Shown: piece after piece, positions 46,701-55,700 of the stretch
How the letters are laid out: each line of letters opens with the position of its first letter
How positions within the stretch are numbered: position 1 is the first letter of the stretch
Assembly (NCBI GenBank): GCA_014843695.1
Contig: CM026400.1
Location: 42,081,983 to 42,145,982, forward strand
Length of the DNA stretch: 64,000 bases
Direction: 5' to 3'
Origin: Archivesica marissinica
Taxonomy: Eukaryota; Mollusca; Bivalvia; Venerida; Vesicomyidae
Notes under the pieces: generated by a model
The model's input: the letters and a program-made list of their open reading frames with translations, nothing else
Database searches by the model: none
Told to the model about the DNA's origin: nothing
Translations under genes and position numbers: made by a program

Positions 46701-49700
46701 GTATCGCACGCGCTAGGAACACGGACTCCAGTTTCAACACCCCCGTGTACATGGCCTTCCCGCTCACCCGAGCAAGTTCTTCGGAGTCATACTCATACTG
46801 TACATTATATATATATAAGATAATTGTTTATTATAGTGACTTGTGTTTTCCAGCATATTTACAACATATATATAAATAACTTCTACCGTATACATGTAAA
46901 TAACTTCTAATATCCGCTTCCCACATAGATAGACACAATGCTTGGTGCAATACCCTCAGAGTCGTACAGCACATCACATATACTGAGTCAAAAAAGAAAC
47001 GATACCAAACTAAAAATGATGTAAAACGAATAAAACCATAGAAAGGTTTAATATATTATTACATATCGGTACCGGGTATCTTATTGCAACGTCAGCCAAC
47101 CATAAACACAGGTAAATAAACACCCGATAATCCTGGAACGCCGAATTTCCGATTTGCACGTGCTCCTCAACAAAGACAACTTCCTACACATGTACAAATC
47201 GGAAAACCGGTTTATTGTACTGGTATTGCATTATCATCGAGGAAAAACACCTTACATACCCATTGTTACCTCTAACAAAATGCCTAGGCTAAACCGCAAT
47301 CGGAGAATGCGTGCCATTGACATGATTGACGGCGGTTTACGTCAGCGTGACGTCGCAAATCGACTCGGGGTTACGCAGATCACGATAACACGTCTACTTC
47401 GACGATATCGAACACATGGATCGGTGGACGACCGTCCAAGATCTGGTCGACCACGTGTGACGACGCGTGAACAGGACCGTCACATTCGGACGTCACATTT
47501 ACGTGACCGGTTCCTACCTGCTACGCACACAGCTGCCGTTACTCCTGGGATGACCAACAATCGCATCAGTGCACAAACAGTCAGGAACCGGCTCGGTGAA
47601 CGTGGCATTCGTGCCTATCGGCCATACGTTGGACCCATCCTGACACGACGTCACCGTGACGTATGGCGGGAATGGACGACGGAACGTGCTCGCTGGACTC
47701 GGTTACAGTGGAATTCGGTGATGTTTAGCGATGAATCGCGGTTCTGTTTGCGTCGAGCGGATGGCAGAGAGCGGGTATATCGCAGACGCATGTGTACGTC
47801 AGGTCGATCTGTTCGGGGGCGGAAGCGTTATGGCGTGGGGCGGTATCACCGTCGGCAGTCGCACTGAACTGTTAGTGGTGGACGGGAACCTAAACGCCCA
47901 GCGGTACTGTGATGAGATCCTTGCGCCAGTTGTTGTGCCGTTCTTTAACGCCAACAGAAACGTCACACTGTTCCAACAGGACAATGCCAGTTGTCATACT
48001 GCTCGGATTTCCACCACATTATTGGAGCAGAACAATATTGAAATCCTGCTGTGGCCTGCTTTGTCACCAGACTTGTTGGGATACGTTAGACCGCCGCGTC
48101 AGACGACGTCAGCCGGTAACGTTAAACCAACTGAGGGATGTTTTGCGTCAGGAGTGGACAAGTATTGACCAGCAACAGATTCAGACAATCTTCCGTTCGA
48201 TGCGACGGCGGTGCATTGCAGTGAGAGACGCAAATGGTGCCCATACTCGGTATTGACGTCTGTGTGAAAACTCCATTAGACCCCTGTCCGACGAATTACG
48301 TCATCACGCAGCAGACAGTTTCGGAGGCTCATTATGCTTTATGTGCTCCTCTTTCAAACATGTTGGACTATCATCTTATGAATTTTCAAAGAATTTTCTT
48401 AATAAATGTTGAAATTATAGACACATACACACCAGGTATCGTTTCTTTTTTGACTCAGTATATATATATATATATATATAAATAACCTCTACCGTATACA
48501 TGTAAATAACTTCTAATATCCGCTTCCCACATAGATAGACACAATGCTTGGTGCAATACCCTCAGAGTCGTACTGTATGTTATATATATATATATATATA
48601 AATAACTTCTACCGTATACATATAAATAACTTCTACCGTATACATATAAATAACTTCTACCGTATACATGTAAATAACTTCTAATATCCGCTTCCCACAT
48701 AGATAGAAACAATGCTTGGTGCAATACCTTCAGAGTCGTACGGCACATCACATATATATATATATAAATAACTTCTACCGTATACATGTAAATAACTTCT
48801 AATATCCGCTTCCCACATAGATAGACACAATGCTTGGTGCAATACCCTCAGAGTCGTACTGTATGTTATATATATATATATATATAAATAACTTCTACCG
48901 TATACATATAAATAACTTCTACCGTATACATATAAATAACTTCTACCGTATACATGTAAATAACTTCTAATATCCGCTTCCCACATAGATAGAAACAATG
49001 CTTGGTGCAATACCTTCAGAGTCGTACGGCACATCACATATATATATATATAAATAACTTCTACCGTATACATGTAAATAACTTCTAATATCCGCTTCCC
49101 ACATAGATAGACACAATGCTTGGTGCAATACCTTCAGAGTCGTATTGTATGCTATATATATATATATGTAAATAACTTCTACCGTATACATATAAATAAC
49201 TTCTACCGTATACATATAAATAACTTCTACCGTATACATGTAAATAACTTCTAATATCCGCTTCCCACATAGATAGAGAAACAATGCTTGGTGCAATACC
49301 TTCAGAGTTGTACGGCACATCTGCTTGGTGCAATACCTTCAGAGTTGTACGGCACATCACATATATATATAACTCATATTAACCACTTCCTACATAGATA
49401 GAACATTGTATGTATCGTATACATATAAGGAATGAGTTCTCGAGAGTGATTAATACAAGTTGTAGGAACTTGTTTCGCAATTGAGCTAAAAAATGAATTT
49501 GTATAAACTAACCAGGGTTCCCACGCTTGCCCAATAACAAAATTCAAGGTATTTTCAATGCATTTTCAAGGTATTTTCTTCAAGTCCAATGTCTAAGTTA
49601 GTAACATAAACTCGCCATTCATGGTCCAAATTTTGGGGAAAACTTAGTTCTCCCTTTCTAGCAACACAGGGGTTTATGGAGAAGTGGGAGAAATGTAAAC

Positions 49701-52700
49701 GTCTTCCCCATAATTAATTGGCAGGGTTCATTCTAGGTCAGAATTTTTTGGAGAATTGAGAAAGCGCGTGATCGTTTCCTTAAATGGTGTTCTTTAATAT
49801 ACTTCTGCAAAATAGGGTTAAAATGCACAGTATTAAATACAACATTTGAATAGAAGGAGTGCTTTATAATGCTTTATAATGGGCCAGTGTATCTTACTAG
49901 ACAAAATTTTGTTTGAAAATCGTAAAACCTAGAAAATAGGGCGACAATTTCGCTCACATCGCCCTCTAAACTGATCCCTGATTGGTTGTTGTTTTACGCC
50001 TGCAGCAGCACCATTTTGGGCTATTTTGCAGATGGACAGTTTACCTAACAACACCTTACCTGGGCAGGCTCCAGCGGTTAACTAGTACCTGGTGCACCAA
50101 CCTCCTTAACAAACTGCCAACTTTTTCATATAAATGAGACACGGCCTGAGCGGAGCGCTCAAACTGATAGCTTACAGTGGTATACAAATCAGCGACCGTA
50201 ACCACTCGACCAAAGGGCGGACCCCATAATGTTCTACAAATTATCATATTATAAATGAACAATTGACCGTACAGTCAAACCTGTGTTAGTGGTCACCTCT
50301 ATTAAGCAGCCAACCTGTATTAAGCAGCCAGTTTCCAGATTCCCAATATGCTGTTTTATTATGCATTTGACCTCTATTAAGTAGCCACCTGTGCTAAGCA
50401 GCCACATTCTGAGATTCCCTTGGCTGGCTGCTTAAGACAGGTTTGACTGTATATTGCTGTAAGAATACCATATTGGATACTGACTCGAAAATGATAGATT
50501 GGTCTTACTTTCATTCCTAGCTTGGATCCAGTTATAGCGTTCATAATAGTCTGTATTGGGTTGATCTTGATCGATTCATCGCTGCGTAGGAACAAGCAAT
50601 ACCTATGTAGCTGAAAAATAGCGCAAACACATTACAATGACGAGGCCACCTGAATGGTTACCATCTTTGATGCAAGTCAGGAACGACATCTCTAGAGTGA
50701 TTAGAGTAAAGTTGTGGAAGTCGTGATAGCGCAGCTACTTCAGGTGTGAAAAGCCCTGAGTTTGCACCCAGCTGTAGACAGTTACGATTGTGCCCTTAGG
50801 CAAGGTATTTAAATTCCATAATTGATTCTTCTCTCTCCCTCGTGGCGATGGATTCCATCAGGAATGAGGTCTCAAGAGTGATTAAACTAATGTTGGAAAT
50901 CCTTGCTTAGCCACCGAGCTAAAATTAATTAGCTTACAAATTTGGCCATTGTAAAACATTTGAGTGCTTTATAATGGGCCAGTATATCTTACTGGACAAA
51001 ATTGTATGAAAATAGTAGTGGGCCCTAAAGGGCAAATTCAGGGTCCTTAGGCCGACTATTTCGCCCACATCGCCCTCTAGTGTGTAGTATCATTATACAT
51101 AAAATTTAAAATTTTATAATATTTTTATTTCATAATAATATTAACCCATTTCATTCTGGATACATTTAAAGGCTTTTGCAAACAACATAGATCCAAATCA
51201 GCCGCAGCATGATGCTGCGTGCTGATCAGGATCTATGTTGTTTGCTACATAGCCAAGTGTCTTAGCAAGATCATCTGAATAGCAAACAGCATTGAGCCTG
51301 ATCAGACGGTACGTTCCATGGCGGCTGATCTGGCTCTATGTTCTTTGCAAATACTATTTGAACGGTATCCAGAATCAAATGGGTTAAGACTACAGTCAAA
51401 CCTCTCCAGAGCAAACACCATCCGGATACACCTAAGATGGGTTGTTGTAGAGAGGTTGTTGTTCTAGGGAGGTTCAACTTGGAAATGCGGGAATAGTCAG
51501 TTTTGTGAGTTATGATTGCTCATACTGATTTGAATATAGAGTATACAGAATTCTACATGGCTGGGTGGGAAATTGACTGTCGTTGTGTGTTGTTGGGAGG
51601 TGTCGTTTATGAGAGGAGAAATTGTATTAAAACGCAACGGGTGGGAATAAAGGTGATGTTATAAAGAGGGTGTCACTCATGGGAGGTGACGTTTGGGGAG
51701 GTGGGACTGTATATTATAGTGGTCGCTTGAAAGCAGTAACTTAAATAAGTAAAATAAATCACGAATTAGTCTGTACCTTTTCTGCTACGGACATATTTTT
51801 CACGTCCGGGAACTCTGGCTGTGTCTTTGCAAGCGTGTGCACGGGGGGTACATTTGCTGAATTCTTACCTCCCCTGCCTCGCCCTCTACCATTGTTGAAC
51901 ATATTTGGCGGCATTCCTATAAGCATATAATTAATATAACAACAACACTCAAAGTCTTCCCTCTCCATGCCTGACATTTCTCTGGCCTCATGACGGAGAA
52001 TGCCGGCATTGAAATTGGCTTACCAGCTTAATCAGGTTTCATTCTAGAGGACAATTTGGGCGAAATAGTCGTCCTAGGGGCGCAGACATTGCCCCCTGGG
52101 AAGCCCATTTACTCCATAAAACATTTGAATAGAAGGAGTGCTTTATAATGGGCCAGTGTATCTTAATGGACAAAATTGTATGAAAATAGTTTAAACAAAT
52201 TTAGGGAGAAGTGGAGCCCCACCAGAGTGCGAAGTTAGGGTCCCTAGGGTGAATATTTCACCAACATCGCCCTCTAGAACAATCCCTGAAGTGGGTGCAA
52301 CAGGTCTTCTGCAGCAGTGTTTAGTACATAAGTATGTCACACTATGCTAGCATGGGCTACAGACGTAGTCCGGTGGTTAACATGTCAGACTTGTAATCCA
52401 GGGATCACAGGTTCGATCCCCCATCTGCCCAAGGCCCTAATAAAATTAACAGTCTTTCAGATGGGACATTAAACAGAGGTCTTGTGTTGGTGCTTTACGC
52501 CGTGCACATAAAAGAACCAGAGGAGACTCTGGAATGGGTCTCTCTCTGTATCATTGCATTATCCTCCAAAAATCTAAAATGACTAATCTCTTCAGGAGGC
52601 ATCGCTCATATGGGCAACCGGTAGCGACGATAAATAACGTAAAATACACACACATAGCGTGGGTTATTGGAAACGTGATCTGATTGGATAAATCAATATA

Positions 52701-55700
52701 CAAAGTGGACCAATCGATGACTAGTGGAATGCTAGATTTCCAATGTATTTCCAAAAATAACCCGCCCTATTGGAATTCTTGGAAACATCACATGATGGGA
52801 ATAATAATAAAATTTTGTAAACTGGCAGTTTCGGAGAATCAAGCGTGGAAAACAACTTATAAATTGTGAGAAAAACGTGCCGACAAATCCCAAAGTTTAC
52901 TTCAGGACTAGAACCACAACATGGCCGACCGCACAAGACAGCGAGGGGCTGTTTTATAATCCATGACTTATTTAAGCCTTTACACAACAATGTTTGGATC
53001 AACATATCTGCTTTTCCGAAAGCGGTAGAAAACGACAGAAGCTTCAGGTTTATTAATTGTTCACCTAACAACACCTTTCCCGGGCATGCTCCAGCGGTTA
53101 ACCAGCACTTGGGTATACAAGTCAGCGACCGTAACCACTCGACCACGGAGGCGGACTATTATAAATATGTATATATAATTATACTGTGCATTAGCCAAAG
53201 GCATGTATTATGTCAATTTGCTAAAATAACTTCTTTGTTATTGGATTTAGTGTCTTTCCAGCTAAACATGGTGAAAAAACGCAGGTGCCAGTCTGAAAAT
53301 TATTTTCAGACACAGGTAGACACCCAGATGCAACCACAAACCGTACCCAACCGGATAGCTTCTTCACATGGAAGAATTACAGACACCCATTGATTTCGGG
53401 AAGACTGGACACCCGGGTTGGATTCTAACCTACAACGGTTAGGTGCAAGCGATTTGAAGCCAACCAACATAACCACTAGGCAGAGCTGACTCAGGGTTCC
53501 CGCTGATTGGGGCTAAATTTGGTGAATTGGCGAAAATATGTGGCGCAACCTTTTTTTCTTTTTCGGCACATGTTTTGTCAAATATATGGCTTCATATATT
53601 TATTTGTGATATGGCTCTTAGTTGGCGCCAAGGTTTTTAAATTGGCTCCGGTATTTTTCAATTGGCGACAGAAATGGCGCAGACAAACATTCAGACAGAG
53701 GGAACCCTATGACTGTCTAAAACAAGCTGAGCGACTGCTTAATAGGTAACCGATAACACATGTTTTACTGCTGGCAAGAACATGCAGTGCCATATGTTGG
53801 CAACAAATAATCCGCCCACAAATATAAGTCTTTGAGAAATTATTATTCAAAATAGCAAGACACCGAGACTCTGTGAGGACCGTAAAAAAAATTTATTTAG
53901 TGTTGACATACCGCGTTGTCCGCCCCTTCCTCGTCCTCTGAAATCTCCTCTCTGGCCCCCTCTATTCCGTGGGTTGCCATAGCCCCTATTTTGGTTCCCT
54001 GGCCCCCTGTTCATATTTCCTTGGTTCCCAGAACTGCGACCACGACCTCTCTGATTTCCGCGACCTCTCTGACCTCCATTCTGAGACTCTACAAAACAAT
54101 GATCTTTATAACAAACATCTAAATGTAAGTGCACATCACGACTCGTCTGCAGATATTGAATGCTCTTCATATACCTACTGGTCGGTGACACGTGCATCCC
54201 AACAAATGCTTGGTATTGTAGCAGCTAGGAGAAATTAGGAGGAAATGTGCATAAGTGAGAAAGCGTGAGATCGCGTCCTTAAATGGTGTTATTTAATCAA
54301 TATCAACAAAATATGGTTAAAATGCACAGTATGTGTGTGTTTTACGTTTATTTATCGTCGCTACTGGTTGCCCATATGAGCGACACCTCCTGAAGAGATT
54401 AGTCATTTTAGATTTTTGGAGGATAGTGCAATGATACAGAGAGAGACCCATTCCAGAGTATCCTCTGGTTCTTTTACGTGCACGGTGTAAAGCACCGACA
54501 CGAGACCTCGGTTTAACGTCCCATCTGAAAGACTGTTAATTTTATTATGGTCAGACGGGGGATCGAACCTGCGATCCCTGTATTACCAGTCCAGCGTGTT
54601 ACCACTGGACTACAGATCCGTCTGTATTTACAGTATGACCATTAAATACTACATCTTACTGGATAAATTGTATGAAAATAGTTTAAAAAATAAAATTAAG
54701 GGAGTAGTGGGCCCCAGAGGGAATAGTCAGGGTCCTTAGGGCGACAATTTCGTCCACATCACCCTCTAATGTGTAGTACCATTATACATAAAATTTCCAA
54801 TTAGCGCAGTGGTTAGCGCGCTCACTTCTCACCAATGCAACCCGGGTTCGATCCACGGACCGGGAAGTATGTGAGATGGTACGGTGGTCGCCAGATCGGA
54901 CAGGTGGATTTTCTCCAGTTACTCCGGTTTCCTCCCACACGAATGACCACATTTACGCTTTCACCCGCGCCAACAAGAGTGATTAATATAAGTTGTTAAC
55001 ACTTACTTCGCAATCATTGTTAAATAAATAAAGTTGAAACTTAAACATAAAATTTCAAATGTTCATGTTGATCAGGATCTATGTTGATTGCTACATAGCA
55101 AACAGCATAGAGACTGATCAGAAGGCACGTTCCATGGTGGCTGATCTGGCTCTATGTTCTTTGCAAATACTGTTTGAACAGTATCCAGAATCAAATGGGT
55201 TAAGACTATATTATAGTGGTCGCTTTAAAGCAGTAACTTGCAAATAAATCATGATTTAGTCTGTATCTTTTCCGTATATATTTTTATATTTAAGGAGAAG
55301 TGGTGGCCCCATAGTGTGATGTTAAGGGTCCCTAGGGCGACTATTACACCACCCACATCGCCCTCAAGAATGATCCCTGTTCTTATCAGGAAACAATGCT
55401 GCCTCATACAAAATATATATAAATGGCATACCTTTGCCATAGAATGCCGAGTAGTCGTCAGTGAAGTCCACATTTGAGTTGTTGTTGTTATTCTGAAAGT
55501 TGTTATTCTGGTAATTCTGTGTGTAGTCGGGATTACCCCACCCACCATAGAAACCATATCCTGAATATTCTGAGCCCGCGCCAGTAAAGAAGCCAGACAT
55601 ATCTGTACCCGGGGCTCTTGGCTCCTTGGGTGGTCTGGGGTGCGAGTTCCAATCCCTGGGGAAGGGTCGCTTCATTGGGGGCGGTGGTGGAGGTCCATAT

